A stretch of 64,000 nucleotides of DNA from Povalibacter uvarum (GCF_014202975.1 NZ_JACHHZ010000004.1:434001-498000), one strand, 5' to 3'. Numbered from the stretch's first letter, positions 9,174 to 18,104 are shown. Made by a program: numbers and translations. The notes: a model not told the origin generated them from the letters alone.

Positions 9174-10328
9174 ATGACGACATCTTCGACCCGCTACGAC
9201 TTCCTGGACTGGCTGCGAGTGCTGGCCATCTTCGTGCTGCTGTTCTTCCATACCGGCATGATCTTCGTGGGCTGGGGCTGGCATATCGAGAACGCGCAGG
9301 TCATCGAGTCCCTGCAGCTGCCGATGGATATTGCGCACCGGTTGCGGATGCCGTTGCTGTTCGTCATCGCCGGCGCGGGGCTCTGGTTCGCACTGGGAAG
9401 TCGCACGGCGACGCAGGTGCTGCGCGAGCGGACCCTGCGACTGCTGCTGCCGCTGGTGATCGGCATGTTCCTGATCGTGCCGCCGCAAATCTATTTCGAA
9501 CGGCTCTTTCGCGGCGACTGGCAGGGCGACTACATCACGTTCTTCGTCGAGCGCGTGCTGCAGTTCCAGCCCTATCCGCAGGGCGATTTCAGCTGGCATC
9601 ACCTCTGGTTCATCGCCTACCTGTACGTCTACGTGATGCTGTTGTTGCCGTTGCTCGCGGCGTGGCGTCGCGGTCGCTGGACGCTGCAGCCGGGTCCGTG
9701 GCTGTACCTGCTCGGCCTGCCGCTCGCCATCAATGAAGCATTGCTCAAGCCGCTGTTTCCCGAATCGCACAATCTCGTGAGCGACTGGTACATCTTCAAT
9801 CACTACCTGATGCTGACGCTCTACGGATTCGCTCTCGCGTCCATGCCCGGCGTCTGGGACTGGTTCGCGAAGTGGCGTCATCGCTCGCTCGCGATCGGCG
9901 TCGCCATCTTTGCGTTGGTCATGACGCTGTTCGAGTTGGGTGTCATCCAGCGCGATACGCCTGCGGATGCAGTCGTCGCGAACGTATTCACGTGGTGGTG
10001 GCTGATGGTGTTCCTGGGTTATGGACGTCACCACCTGTCATTCAGCAATGGCTTGCTGCGATGGGCCCGTGAGGCGTCGTATCCCGTCTACATCCTTCAT
10101 CAGACGCTGATCGTCGCGATCGGGTACTACGTGATCCAGGCGTCTTGGGGACCGTGGGAGAAGTACGCGATGGTGCTGGTCACGACGATGATCGGATGCT
10201 TCGCCTTGTACGAAGCGGTCGTGCGGCGGTCCGCGCTGACTCGGGTGGTCTTCGGATTGAAGGGAAAGGACCCGGGCGGGGCACGGACGGCGCGAGTGAC
10301 GAGAGCGGAGCCCTCGTCACTCGCATGA
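9174..10328 (+). CDS. Acyltransferase family 3 / OpgC-like membrane protein
   Basis: A 384-residue integral membrane protein of the acyltransferase_3 family, similar to OpgC and related glucan O-acyltransferases. The opening YDFLDWLRVLAIFVLLFFHTGM carries the conserved Arg and the proposed catalytic His of the first membrane helix. Ten or so hydrophobic segments follow. The ATG at 9174 is chosen because AGGAGA lies 7 bases upstream. An earlier in-frame ATG at 9153 lies before that ribosome site. These enzymes transfer acyl groups to periplasmic or surface glycans; the acceptor is not predictable. It converges with the S9 peptidase gene. Confidence 0.85.
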   Translation: MTTSSTRYDFLDWLRVLAIFVLLFFHTGMIFVGWGWHIENAQVIESLQLPMDIAHRLRMPLLFVIAGAGLWFALGSRTATQVLRERTLRLLLPLVIGMFLIVPPQIYFERLFRGDWQGDYITFFVERVLQFQPYPQGDFSWHHLWFIAYLYVYVMLLLPLLAAWRRGRWTLQPGPWLYLLGLPLAINEALLKPLFPESHNLVSDWYIFNHYLMLTLYGFALASMPGVWDWFAKWRHRSLAIGVAIFALVMTLFELGVIQRDTPADAVVANVFTWWWLMVFLGYGRHHLSFSNGLLRWAREASYPVYILHQTLIVAIGYYVIQASWGPWEKYAMVLVTTMIGCFALYEAVVRRSALTRVVFGLKGKDPGGARTARVTRAEPSSLA

Positions 10329-10334
10329 AACGGA

Positions 10335-12404
10335 TCACTCAGACTTCGGCGCTGTCCATTCCTTCAGCCAGCGCTCGACTTCCTTGTGCCACTGGATGCT
10401 GTTCGCGGGGCGCAGCACCCAGTGGTTCTCGTTCGGGAAAAACAGGAAGCGGCTCGGAATGCCGCGACGCTGCAGGGCCGTGAACGTGCCGATGCCCTGG
10501 GTGTCGGGAACGCGGAAGTCCTGCTCGCCATGGATCACGAGCATCGGCACCGTCCACTTCGTCACGTGATTCGCCGGGTTGAACTTCTCATAGTTCTCGG
10601 GGACGTCGTAATACGGGCCGCCGTGCTCCCACTCGTCGAACCACAGTTCTTCGGTGGTGTAGGCCATGCCGCGGGCGTCGAAGATGCCGTCATGATTGAC
10701 CAGGCACTTGAAGGGCTCGGACCAGTTGCCGGCGATCCAGTTGATCATGAAGCCGCCATAGCTCGCGCCGAGCGCGCAGGCGCGGTTCGCATCGAGCCAC
10801 GGGTACTTCGCGAGCGCTGCAGCCAGGCCCTTCTGCAGGTCTTCGAGCGGTTTGCCGCCCCAGTCCTGCGAGATCGAATCGGTGAACGCCTGGCCGTAGC
10901 CGGGTGAGCCGTGGAAATCGATGAAGACCGCGGCGTAGCCGGCGCCCGCATACGTCTGCGGATTCCAGCGATAGCTCCACTGGTTGCCGAACGACACCTG
11001 CGGGCCGCCGTGAATGATGAAGGCGATCGGATAGCGACGCTGCGCATTGAAGCCCGCGGGCTTCATCACGTGGCCGTAAACCGTTTCGCCGTTTGCGCCG
11101 GCGAACGTGAATTGCTCCGGTTCACCCAGCGTGAGCTCCGACATCGCCTGCGCGTTCACACGCGGCAGCTCGCGCAGCTCGTTTCCCTTGAACGTCAGGA
11201 CCTGCAACTCGGCGGGCGACTTGAGGGAGGAGAGCGAGAAGACGATCTCACGATCACCGACGCTGAATCCTTCGACCCGACCCGGGCCGGTGATCATGGT
11301 CGGCTTGCCCGTCTTCACATCGATGGCGAACAGCGGATGCTGGCCGAAGTTGTCAGTCGCCACGTAGAGCGTCTTGCCGTCCGCGGAAAATTCCATCGCA
11401 TCGACGGAGCGGTCCCAGGTCTTCGTCAGCGGCCGCTTCTCGCCGGTCTTCAGATCCTGCAGGACGATGTGGAAACGGTCGGCTTCGAAGCCGGGCCGTT
11501 CCATCGCGCGCCACGCGAGGAGCGTGCCGTCGCGCGAAAAGATCGGCTGCGTGTCCCACGCCGGATTGTCCGCGGTGAGATTACGCGGCTCACCGCCCTC
11601 GGTCGCGACCTCGTACAGATCGAAGTTCGTCGACCACGGCTCGGACTTGCCCTTGATGCGGGCCGAGAACACGAGCTTCGTGCTGTCGGGAGAGAAACTG
11701 AATTCAGAGGCATCGCCGAAAGGTTTCGAGGGTACGTCGGCATCGAGCGATGCCGTGAGTGCCAGCGGGTCGCCTTTGATCTCGCCGTTCTCGAGCGTCA
11801 GTGCGAACAGCTGGGAGATCCGGCCGTCGCTCCACGTGTCCCAGTGACGCACGAAGATGCGGTCGTAAACGGCGCCGACGGCTTTGGACTTCGCCTTCTC
11901 GTCGACGCGATTCGTCGTGCATGCGAGATCCGCGCAGTCCGGGAAGACTTCGAGCGACACCACGAGCTTCGCGCCGTTCGGCGAAAGCTTGAACGAGCCC
12001 ACATCGAGCGGCAGCTTCGTCACCTGTTCGGCTTCACCGCCCAGGCTTGCAAGACGCCAGACCTGGTTGGAGCCGCTGCGGCTCGACGCGAAATAGAGGT
12101 AACGGCCGTCGTTCGACCATTGCGCGCTGCTGTCGTTTTCCGGATGCGACGTCAGCCGGCGCGGCTGCGCGCCTTTCGTGGCGATATCGAGCGACCACAG
12201 ATCCATGCGACCGCGGTTCGCGCTCATGTCCGTCTCGCGAACGGTGAAGACAACCGTCTTGCCGTCCGGTGAAAGCACGGGATCGGAAACGCGTTTCAGC
12301 CTGACGAGGTCTTCGATCGAAAAGGGATGCTTGTCCTGGGCGTGAACAGCTTGAATGGACAGCAACCCCAGGCAGAGGGCTGCAAGCGAACGCGAAAGGG
12401 GCAT
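10335..12404 (-). CDS. Secreted S9-family prolyl oligopeptidase-like peptidase
   Basis: A 689-residue serine peptidase of the S9C/dipeptidyl-peptidase type. A signal peptide is visible (about residues 1-23, ending VHAQD). A beta-propeller with repeated SPDGKTVVF-, SNDGRYLYF- and SADGKTLYV-type blades covers about 25-420. The alpha/beta hydrolase domain follows, with nucleophile Ser in GASYGGF, Asp in HGEQDFRVPD and His in NENHWV. It should cleave short peptides, probably in the periplasm. The start is placed at the ATG just before the signal peptide, because residues upstream of it look like intergenic sequence. It is followed upstream by a perfect 7-base tandem array. Confidence 0.92.
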   Translation of the reverse strand: MPLSRSLAALCLGLLSIQAVHAQDKHPFSIEDLVRLKRVSDPVLSPDGKTVVFTVRETDMSANRGRMDLWSLDIATKGAQPRRLTSHPENDSSAQWSNDGRYLYFASSRSGSNQVWRLASLGGEAEQVTKLPLDVGSFKLSPNGAKLVVSLEVFPDCADLACTTNRVDEKAKSKAVGAVYDRIFVRHWDTWSDGRISQLFALTLENGEIKGDPLALTASLDADVPSKPFGDASEFSFSPDSTKLVFSARIKGKSEPWSTNFDLYEVATEGGEPRNLTADNPAWDTQPIFSRDGTLLAWRAMERPGFEADRFHIVLQDLKTGEKRPLTKTWDRSVDAMEFSADGKTLYVATDNFGQHPLFAIDVKTGKPTMITGPGRVEGFSVGDREIVFSLSSLKSPAELQVLTFKGNELRELPRVNAQAMSELTLGEPEQFTFAGANGETVYGHVMKPAGFNAQRRYPIAFIIHGGPQVSFGNQWSYRWNPQTYAGAGYAAVFIDFHGSPGYGQAFTDSISQDWGGKPLEDLQKGLAAALAKYPWLDANRACALGASYGGFMINWIAGNWSEPFKCLVNHDGIFDARGMAYTTEELWFDEWEHGGPYYDVPENYEKFNPANHVTKWTVPMLVIHGEQDFRVPDTQGIGTFTALQRRGIPSRFLFFPNENHWVLRPANSIQWHKEVERWLKEWTAPKSE

Positions 12405-12452
12405 TGGACGAAGACTCCGGGAAACGTCGAGGGGCGGCAGTATCCTACCTTG

Positions 12453-12480
12453 CCCGTCACCCGTCACCCGTCACCCGTCA
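12453..12480. repeat. Four perfect CCCGTCA heptamers
   Basis: CCCGTCA is repeated four times without a mismatch in the 82-base gap between the FIST gene and the S9 peptidase start. No inverted partner is seen nearby. The same unit occurs as the right arm of the array at 17207-17270. Confidence 0.95.
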
Positions 12481-12486
12481 CCCAAC

Positions 12487-13671
12487 TCATCTGCGCTCGC
12501 TGAACACCGCAAACGCACTTGTATACCCATGCAGGTACGTCGAGTTCTGGACCGGGCCGATCTCGCCGTTGCCGAAAAAGCCCCCAATGGGAATGTCCGC
12601 GACCAGGCGGCGGAAGGCGTTGCTGTCGTGGTCGGGCTGCCCGTAGAGGTCATAACCACGGCCGGCACAAGAGAAGAGCAGGGCACCGCTCGGCGGTGCG
12701 GACAACGTCGCGGTGCGGTAGTGCGTGAGCGCTCTCTCCAGGTCGTACGCAGACGTGGAGGCATCACGCAGATGGAACTGCACGACGCTGTTGGTCGGCA
12801 CGTGGGCGTTCACCCACAACGCGCCGGACTGCGGATCCATGCCCAGGATGTTGCGGATGAGGAAGTCGCCCGGCACGTACTGATTCGCGTCCGGTCGCAT
12901 CGCAAGTCCGAGAAAGAGGGATTGGCTGAACAGCTCGCGATCGGTTCCCGGCAGCTGTTCGAACAAAGCGGCGAGCACGTCGCGTGGTGCGCGTCCGTCC
13001 AGTTCGCGGATGAGATTTTCATGCGCCATCGTGACGAACATCGGATCGCCTACGGGCCGGCACCCCTGTGCGACGATCGTGTCGATCTGCACGTTGCCGG
13101 TCAGCGAGAGCGCGATGGCGCCTGAGCGATACATTTCCTTGCCGAGGTAGAGCGCGCTGCCGCCGACCTGACGTGCGCCGCTCGCGAGGCCGCCGATCTT
13201 GGGCGAGATCGGGAACACGCGATCGAGTCCTTTCACGAAGGTCTCGGTCTCGAAGCTGAAGGGGTCGGCCAGGATGAGGAACGATGGCTGCTGGTTCGCA
13301 GTGAGATGCATGGCGTCTTCCCACACGCGAGGCTCCGCGTACACGGGCGGGACCTGGGCCGCATCCAGATGGACGCCTTTCATCCGTACGCCGGGCATCA
13401 GCGCGCCGGTGAGTGTGAGGCACGGGCGGTCTTCGATTTCCTTGCCGCCGCCGATCACGCCTCCAGCACAACAGCCGAAGAGATAGCTGCCGTCGAACTC
13501 GCGCATGAGCAAGTGCGTGAGCTCTTCGAAGCGCGCGGCATGATGGGCGCTGACGAAGACCGTCAGCAGATCCGGTTCCTGGTTGCCAAGGCCTTTGAAG
13601 ATCTTCGCGGCGGCATGCGTCACTGCCGCAGACAGCAGCGCGTCGGTGTCGATAGCGGATGCCCAACGCAT
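12487..13671 (-). CDS. FIST-domain sensory protein (FIST N and C)
   Basis: A 394-residue soluble protein with a FIST N domain (about 40-230) and FIST C domain (about 240-375). Supporting stretches are LFGCCAGGVIGGG, IGGLASGARQ, and the C-terminal GALLFSCAGRGYDLYG and PIGGFFGNGEIGPV, which are near-diagnostic. FIST domains are thought to sense small ligands such as amino acids. They often stand alone or next to signalling enzymes. No partner is adjacent here: the neighbours are a peptidase and a GST. It has no signal peptide or membrane segment. Confidence 0.88.
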   Translation of the reverse strand: MRWASAIDTDALLSAAVTHAAAKIFKGLGNQEPDLLTVFVSAHHAARFEELTHLLMREFDGSYLFGCCAGGVIGGGKEIEDRPCLTLTGALMPGVRMKGVHLDAAQVPPVYAEPRVWEDAMHLTANQQPSFLILADPFSFETETFVKGLDRVFPISPKIGGLASGARQVGGSALYLGKEMYRSGAIALSLTGNVQIDTIVAQGCRPVGDPMFVTMAHENLIRELDGRAPRDVLAALFEQLPGTDRELFSQSLFLGLAMRPDANQYVPGDFLIRNILGMDPQSGALWVNAHVPTNSVVQFHLRDASTSAYDLERALTHYRTATLSAPPSGALLFSCAGRGYDLYGQPDHDSNAFRRLVADIPIGGFFGNGEIGPVQNSTYLHGYTSAFAVFSERR

Positions 13672-13797
13672 AGTGTTCCCGCGAAAGCCTCAGGTGATGC
13701 GCTGGATTCTAGCCAGCGATGCCGCGGTTGTCCGTCGTGCGATGTACGGCTGGCACGCGGCTGTCAGCGGACGGACGACCCGCTGTCACGCGGCGCA

Positions 13798-14424
13798 TCA
13801 CGCCGCGATTTCCTCCTCGGCTGCGGCAATCCATTCAATGAGCGAGGGATCGGCCAGTGTCTGGGACACATAGGCAGCCGAGACCTCGGAAACGGATGCA
13901 CCGTAACTGCGAAAACGCAGCACGACCGGCGCATAGAACGCGTCTGCCGCGCTCCACTTGCCGAATAGCCAGGGCCCGGCATTGCGGTGGCGCCGGCGGC
14001 AGTCCTGCCAGAGCTCGTCGATCCGCGCGACATCCTTTCGCCCCTCGGGCGACAGCGGCACGCGAAGTCCAGTGGTTGCAGCCTGCAATGGCCAGCTCTG
14101 GCGGAGCGCAGCAAATCCCGAGTGCATTTCGGCGCTGATCGATCGTGCATGGGCGCGTTGCGCCGGATCGGAAGGCCACGCGCGTCCTGCGGATTTCTCA
14201 TGGAGGTACTCGATGATGGCCAGCGAATCCCAGATGCCGAGGTCGCCATCGACCAGCACAGGGACGCGCCCGGCGGCCGAATACTGCTGAATCGCAGGTC
14301 CGAACGAGGGCACGTCGAGCGTCAGCGGAATCTCGCGGAACGCAATCTCCAGGTGGCGCAGCACGAGCCAGGGGCGCAGCGACCAGCTCGAGAGTTGTTT
14401 GTTGCCAATGACCAGCGACAGCAT
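13798..14424 (-). CDS. Glutathione S-transferase family protein
   Basis: A 208-residue cytosolic GST. The thioredoxin-like N-terminal domain begins MLSLVIGNKQLSSWSLRPWL, with the catalytic Ser probably in SSWSLRP, and carries VPVLVDGDLGIWDSLAIIEYL for glutathione binding. The helical C-terminal domain contains the N-capping pattern KWSAADAFYAP. The start is the ATG at 14424; the frame runs further upstream but only with Arg-rich, unconvincing sequence. It is divergent from metZ, and the 135-base gap must hold both promoters. Confidence 0.88.
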   Translation of the reverse strand: MLSLVIGNKQLSSWSLRPWLVLRHLEIAFREIPLTLDVPSFGPAIQQYSAAGRVPVLVDGDLGIWDSLAIIEYLHEKSAGRAWPSDPAQRAHARSISAEMHSGFAALRQSWPLQAATTGLRVPLSPEGRKDVARIDELWQDCRRRHRNAGPWLFGKWSAADAFYAPVVLRFRSYGASVSEVSAAYVSQTLADPSLIEWIAAAEEEIAA

Positions 14425-14559
14425 CGGGACCTCGAGGCGTGGATTCTTGGGTTCGCGAGTATCACGCCGCCGGTGCCGGCGTCGCAAAAGGTAAAAAGTG
14501 AATCGGCGATCCGTTTTTCTTACACTGTCGGCCGTCCGTCGCTCACTACATACCTCCCC

Positions 14560-15741
14560 ATGTCAGACCATCATCTTTCGACCCTCGCCATCCGCGCGGG
14601 CCAGGTTCGCACGCACGAAGGCGAACACTCCGAGCCGATCTTCACTACATCGAGCTATGTCTTCCGCAACGCCGCGGAAGCAGCCGCACGCTTTGGCGAG
14701 ACCGCGAAGGGCAACATCTATTCGCGCTTCACGAATCCGACCGTGCGCTGCTTCGAAGAGCGACTCGCGGCGCTCGAAGGCGGCGCTGCCTGCGTCGGTA
14801 CGGCGTCCGGGATGGCGGCGATCCTTGCGACGTGCATGGCGCTGCTCAAGTCGGGCGATCACATCGTCTGTTCCGACAGCGTATTCGGCTCCACCATCGC
14901 GCTGATCAATCGCTACCTCGTGAAGTTCGGTGTCGAAGTCACGTACGTGCGACCCGACAGCAACGATGCGTGGCGCAACGCGGTCAAGGACAATACGCGT
15001 CTGTTCTTTCTCGAGACGCCGTCGAACCCGCTCTCGGTCATCGCCGATATCCGCGCGATCGCGGATATCGCTCACGCGCACGACGTCGTGTTCGTCGTCG
15101 ACAACTGTTTCTGCACGCCCGCGCTCCAGAAGCCGTTCGAGCTCGGCGCGGACATCGTGATCCATTCCGCGACGAAGTTCCTCGACGGCCAGGGCCGCTG
15201 CGTCGGCGGCGCGGTCGTCGGCAATGCGCAGCTCGTGGGAACCGATGTGTTCGGATTCATTCGTTCGGCGGGCCCGAGCATGAGCCCGTTCAATGCGTGG
15301 GTCTTCCTCAAGGGTCTCGAGACGCTCGAGCTGCGCATGCGTGCGCACTCCGCCGCAGCCCTCGAGCTCGCGCAATGGCTCGAAGGCCAGACCGGCATCA
15401 CCAAGGTTCACTACGCTGGTCTCGAGTCGCATCCACAGCATGCTTTGGCGCGATCACAGCAAAGCGGGTACGGCGGCATCATCGCGTTCGATGTGGAGCG
15501 CGGCCGGGAAGGGGCATGGGCCTTCATCGATGCGACGCGACTCATGTCGATCACCGCGAACCTGGGCGATACCAAGACGACGATCACTCATCCCGCAAGC
15601 ACGACGCATTCGCGCATCACGCCCGCTGAACGCGAACGCGCTGGGATCACGGAAGGCCTGCTGCGCATTTCGGTCGGGCTCGAGAACATAGACGATCTGA
15701 AGGCGGACCTCACGGCGGGTATCAAAGCTGTCAGGGGCTGA
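14560..15741 (+). CDS. metZ: O-succinylhomoserine sulfhydrylase
   Basis: A 393-residue PLP enzyme of the Cys/Met metabolism family. The best match is MetZ, which makes homocysteine directly from O-succinylhomoserine and sulfide. The PLP lysine is Lys206 in SATKFLDGQG. The phosphate-binding region (YSRFTNPT), GTASGMAAI and the substrate-binding LGDTKTTITHPASTTH are all present. The SATKFLDGQGRCVGG pattern favours MetZ over cystathionine gamma-synthase (MetB). The start follows a pyrimidine-rich leader with no strong ribosome site. The HAD phosphatase begins seven bases after the stop and is probably co-transcribed. Confidence 0.9.
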   Translation: MSDHHLSTLAIRAGQVRTHEGEHSEPIFTTSSYVFRNAAEAAARFGETAKGNIYSRFTNPTVRCFEERLAALEGGAACVGTASGMAAILATCMALLKSGDHIVCSDSVFGSTIALINRYLVKFGVEVTYVRPDSNDAWRNAVKDNTRLFFLETPSNPLSVIADIRAIADIAHAHDVVFVVDNCFCTPALQKPFELGADIVIHSATKFLDGQGRCVGGAVVGNAQLVGTDVFGFIRSAGPSMSPFNAWVFLKGLETLELRMRAHSAAALELAQWLEGQTGITKVHYAGLESHPQHALARSQQSGYGGIIAFDVERGREGAWAFIDATRLMSITANLGDTKTTITHPASTTHSRITPAERERAGITEGLLRISVGLENIDDLKADLTAGIKAVRG

Positions 15742-15747
15742 TGACCC

Positions 15748-16446
15748 ATGCTCCCCATCCGCGCCATCTGCTTCGATCTCGACAACACCCTGTGGGACGT
15801 GTGGCCCGTGATCCGTCGCGCCGAACAGGCGACGTTCGACTTTCTCGCCGAACGCTATCCACGGGCCGTGGAGGGGATGACGATCGAATCGATGCGTGAC
15901 GCCCGGGCGCGCGTTTCGCTCGACTTCCCACACATGGCGCATGACTTTTCGTTCCTGCGGCAGCAGGCGTTACGCGAGCATGCGGCGGCTTGCGGCTACC
16001 CCGAAGCGATGTCCCGGGAGGCATTCGACGTCTTCATCGCCGCCCGGAACGATGTGGAGTTGTATGCAGAAGTCCGTCCTGCCCTGGATCTGTTGCGTCA
16101 GCGATACCGCCTGTTCACCGCCAGCAATGGCAACGCGGACCTCGCCCGGATTGGCCTGGCCCCTTTGTTCGAACGGACCATCGCCGCGCGGGACGTCGGC
16201 GCGCTAAAGCCCGATCCGGCTGTTTATCGCAAGGTTCTGGAGGGGACCGACCTTCGCCCGGGGGAGACCCTGTTCGTTGGGGATGACCCGGAGCTGGACG
16301 TCGAGGGCGCCCGGAAGGCGGGGATGCCGACCGTGTGGGTGAATCGGACCGAGGCGGTCTGGCCAGTGGAACTGGAGCCGGCAACCTATTCTGTGACGTC
16401 GCTCACCGAACTGACCGCGTTGCTCGTTCCTGGTGCGAGGGGCTGA
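15748..16446 (+). CDS. HAD-superfamily hydrolase
   Basis: A 232-residue HAD phosphatase. Motif I is FDLDNTLWDV (nucleophile and general-acid Asp), motif II the Ser/Thr around LFTASNGN, motif III Lys in VGALKPDPAVY and motif IV GDDPELDVEGA. A helical cap lies between motifs I and II (about residues 20-100). The domain order fits the subclass that dephosphorylates small metabolites such as phosphoglycolate, sugar phosphates or nucleotides. The substrate is not resolved. It sits directly behind metZ, but no role in methionine synthesis is implied by its sequence. Confidence 0.88.
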   Translation: MLPIRAICFDLDNTLWDVWPVIRRAEQATFDFLAERYPRAVEGMTIESMRDARARVSLDFPHMAHDFSFLRQQALREHAAACGYPEAMSREAFDVFIAARNDVELYAEVRPALDLLRQRYRLFTASNGNADLARIGLAPLFERTIAARDVGALKPDPAVYRKVLEGTDLRPGETLFVGDDPELDVEGARKAGMPTVWVNRTEAVWPVELEPATYSVTSLTELTALLVPGARG

Positions 16447-16687
16447 CCGGGCGCGACTTTCCGGCGCGGTTGTCTGTGCAACGGGGGGCGCCTCAAAGCC
16501 CGTGGAATACGTTGTATGCCGGTGGTTCACTGCCCCTTGTAGCTATTTGCCTTGATTTGAGCTTTGGCGTAGATTTCGCGCCGTTCGTTGCCTTTGCCTG
16601 CTTTTTTCTCTGGCTTGGCCAGCCGGGTCATTGATGACCCCCCATGTTTCGGCCAACTTCTGAAAAATCCGACGAGACCGCGAACGT
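16447..16687. other. Intergenic stretch before the RRM leader
   Basis: About 240 bases without a convincing gene. The sequence is less GC-rich than its surroundings around 16540-16610, with several T-runs (for example CTTTTTTCTC near 16600). These may hold the promoter of the RRM transcript. A 75-codon frame on the minus strand here has no recognisable protein features. Confidence 0.5.
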
Positions 16688-16800
16688 AGGCCTGGGACCA
16701 ATACCGGCGTTCTGTGGCAACACAGACATCGGGGGAGGAGCCCGTTTGTAACCAGGCCTCGCAGTGTCATCGTCTGAGTGACGACGCTCGAGGCTTTTTT
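16688..16800 (+). promoter_or_regulatory. Attenuator-like structured leader of the RRM gene
   Basis: An outer stem pairs AGGCCTGG (16688-16695) with CCAGGCCT (16752-16759). Inside it CCG/CGG (16704-16706 with 16730-16732) and a perfect hairpin TCTGTG-GCAA-CACAGA (16711-16726) can form. Overlapping the right side of the outer stem, GCCTCG (16756-16761) pairs with CGAGGC (16789-16794) and is followed at once by six T residues (16795-16800). The two stems share 16756-16759 and exclude each other, the layout of a riboswitch or other attenuator. The RRM start codon is 21 bases after the T-run. The ligand or trigger is unknown. It could also be a small RNA ending in this terminator. Confidence 0.55.
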
Positions 16801-16820
16801 CAGAGAGAGACTGTTCGTTT

Positions 16821-17132
16821 ATGACGAAGATCTATGTTGGCAATCTGCCTTTCTCCGCAACCGAGCAGGACGTTCGTGCGCTTTTCGAAGCACACGGCGC
16901 CGTGCAGTCCGTCGCCCTGATCAACGACCGTGAAACCGGCCGTCCTCGTGGCTTCGGCTTCGTTGAAATGTCGAGCGCCGATGCACAGCGCGCTATCCAG
17001 TCCCTGAACGGCAAGGACATGGGTGGTCGTCCGCTGCGCATCAACGAAGCGCAGGAGCGCCAGGGCGGCGGCGGCGGCGGCGGCGGCGGCCGCGGTCCTC
17101 GCGGCGGTGGCGGCGGCGGCGGTCGCTGGTAA
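16821..17132 (+). CDS. RRM RNA-binding protein with Gly-rich tail
   Basis: A 103-residue single-RRM protein. RNP2 is KIYVGNLPF (residues 3-11) and RNP1 is RGFGFVEM (about 44-51). After residue 80 the tail is almost pure Gly with Arg (two G-runs flanking GRGPRGG), like plant and cyanobacterial glycine-rich cold-induced RNA-binding proteins. It should bind single-stranded RNA and act as a chaperone or cold-shock factor. It has a structured leader with an internal terminator and a strong terminator behind it, so it is a one-gene unit. A close paralogue without the Gly tail lies at 21647-21922. Confidence 0.95.
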   Translation: MTKIYVGNLPFSATEQDVRALFEAHGAVQSVALINDRETGRPRGFGFVEMSSADAQRAIQSLNGKDMGGRPLRINEAQERQGGGGGGGGGRGPRGGGGGGGRW

Positions 17133-17169
17133 TCCAGCGAGAGCTTAAGCAACTCAAGCAGAACGAAGA

Positions 17170-17204
17170 CCCCGCGGTGCGAGAGTGCCGCGGGGTTTTC
17201 TTTT
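17170..17204 (+). terminator. Rho-independent terminator of the RRM gene
   Basis: CCCCGCGG (17170-17177) pairs perfectly with CCGCGGGG (17188-17195) over a 10-base loop. TTTTCTTTT follows. It lies 38 bases after the RRM stop. Confidence 0.93.
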
Positions 17205-17206
17205 AT

Positions 17207-17270
17207 GGTGACGTGTGACCGGTGACGCATGACGCGAAGCCGGCGGCAGACTCTTGCCCGTCACCCGTCA
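17207..17270. repeat. Heptamer array with inverted arms (GGTGACG / CCCGTCA)
   Basis: Four 7-base units (GGTGACG, TGTGACC, GGTGACG, CATGACG; 17207-17234) face two CCCGTCA units (17257-17270) across a 22-base spacer. The arms are partly complementary and can fold as a hairpin. The remaining sequence up to 17471 holds no convincing gene or terminator. Confidence 0.75.
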
Positions 17271-17471
17271 GCACTTCCCCCTCGCGGCTGCTAATTCCAT
17301 CCCGCGACCCGCATCACAGCCTTCCGCCTCCGGAACCTGAATCCTCGTTTCAGGATTAGAAACATTGGCCGACAGAGAAAAGCAGGGAGCTCGTTTATTT
17401 TGCTGGTACGGAACTTGAAAGGCTCGAGGTACAACGTTTGAGGCAGGTGTCAGTGAACGAGGTGCTGTGCG

Positions 17472-18104
17472 ATGGAGGATGCAGAAGGTCCCAGTAGTCC
17501 TGTCGTGGCCGTGGCCAACCTGCGGGAGTTCTTCCATGACTCCATGCAGACCGCACTGCGACAGCAGAAGGTCGATGTCGATGCCCACACCGAGCACTAC
17601 GTCGTCAACGTGCTCACCATGTTCGCCCGCTCGGACGAACTCTACGAAGCGACGCCGGAAGGCGTTCGTCTCAAACCCCTCGCCAAGATGCTTGCCGATG
17701 CGTCCGATGCGCGGTCGCCGCAGCAACGCGATACCGTGTTGCGCCGACTCGGCGACGTCTCGCTGTTCATCGCAGGATTCTTCGCGCAGAGCTTCGCGCG
17801 CAAGCTGGTCGACGTCGACTATCACATCGCGATGGGCGGTCGCGCGTATGGAACGCTTGCGGACAGCATGCGCAATACCGTGCGCGGGCAGGCGTACTCG
17901 TCGGTGTTCATGGAGCTCGCGCAGAAATTCCAGCGGCTCGTCGACGTGCTGAACGATGTTGCGGAGATGTCGTACACGCACACGGACAAGGACATCCTGC
18001 GTCAGTACGAGATCTGGATGAAGACGGGCAGTCCGCGGGCGTACAACATTCTTCGCAAGCTGGGAGTGGCGCCTGTGCCGGTGGCGGCGCGCTGTGAACA
18101 CTGA
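17472..18104 (+). CDS. Conserved protein of unknown function
   Basis: A 210-residue soluble protein, mostly helical by composition, with no recognised domain. Visible features are a helix-rich opening (LREFFHDSMQTALRQQ), an HYVVNVLTMFARSDELYE stretch and a conserved-looking FFAQSFARKLVDVDYHIAMGG segment. That segment could pack in a helical bundle or touch a membrane. It carries no signal peptide. The next gene, also unknown, follows on the same strand after a repeat pair. The two may work together, but this rests on position only. Confidence 0.7.
   Translation: MEDAEGPSSPVVAVANLREFFHDSMQTALRQQKVDVDAHTEHYVVNVLTMFARSDELYEATPEGVRLKPLAKMLADASDARSPQQRDTVLRRLGDVSLFIAGFFAQSFARKLVDVDYHIAMGGRAYGTLADSMRNTVRGQAYSSVFMELAQKFQRLVDVLNDVAEMSYTHTDKDILRQYEIWMKTGSPRAYNILRKLGVAPVPVAARCEH

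Noticed and set aside
10911-12272. A 453-codon plus-strand frame antisense to the S9 peptidase
   Set aside because: Arg- and Asp-rich composition without motifs, while the minus-strand frame has signal peptide, propeller and catalytic triad.
16543-16770. A 75-codon minus-strand frame in the RRM leader
   Set aside because: Arg-rich, no ribosome site and no family resemblance; it overlaps the structured leader.
16688-16800. 6S RNA or a named riboswitch class
   Set aside because: The conserved sequence blocks of 6S RNA, cobalamin, TPP, SAM and fluoride elements were not found, so only an unnamed attenuator is proposed.
17403-17418. Sigma-54-like sequence CTGGTACGGAACTTGA before the unknown gene at 17472
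   Set aside because: The invariant GC at -12 is GA here, and no enhancer-binding protein gene or site is nearby.
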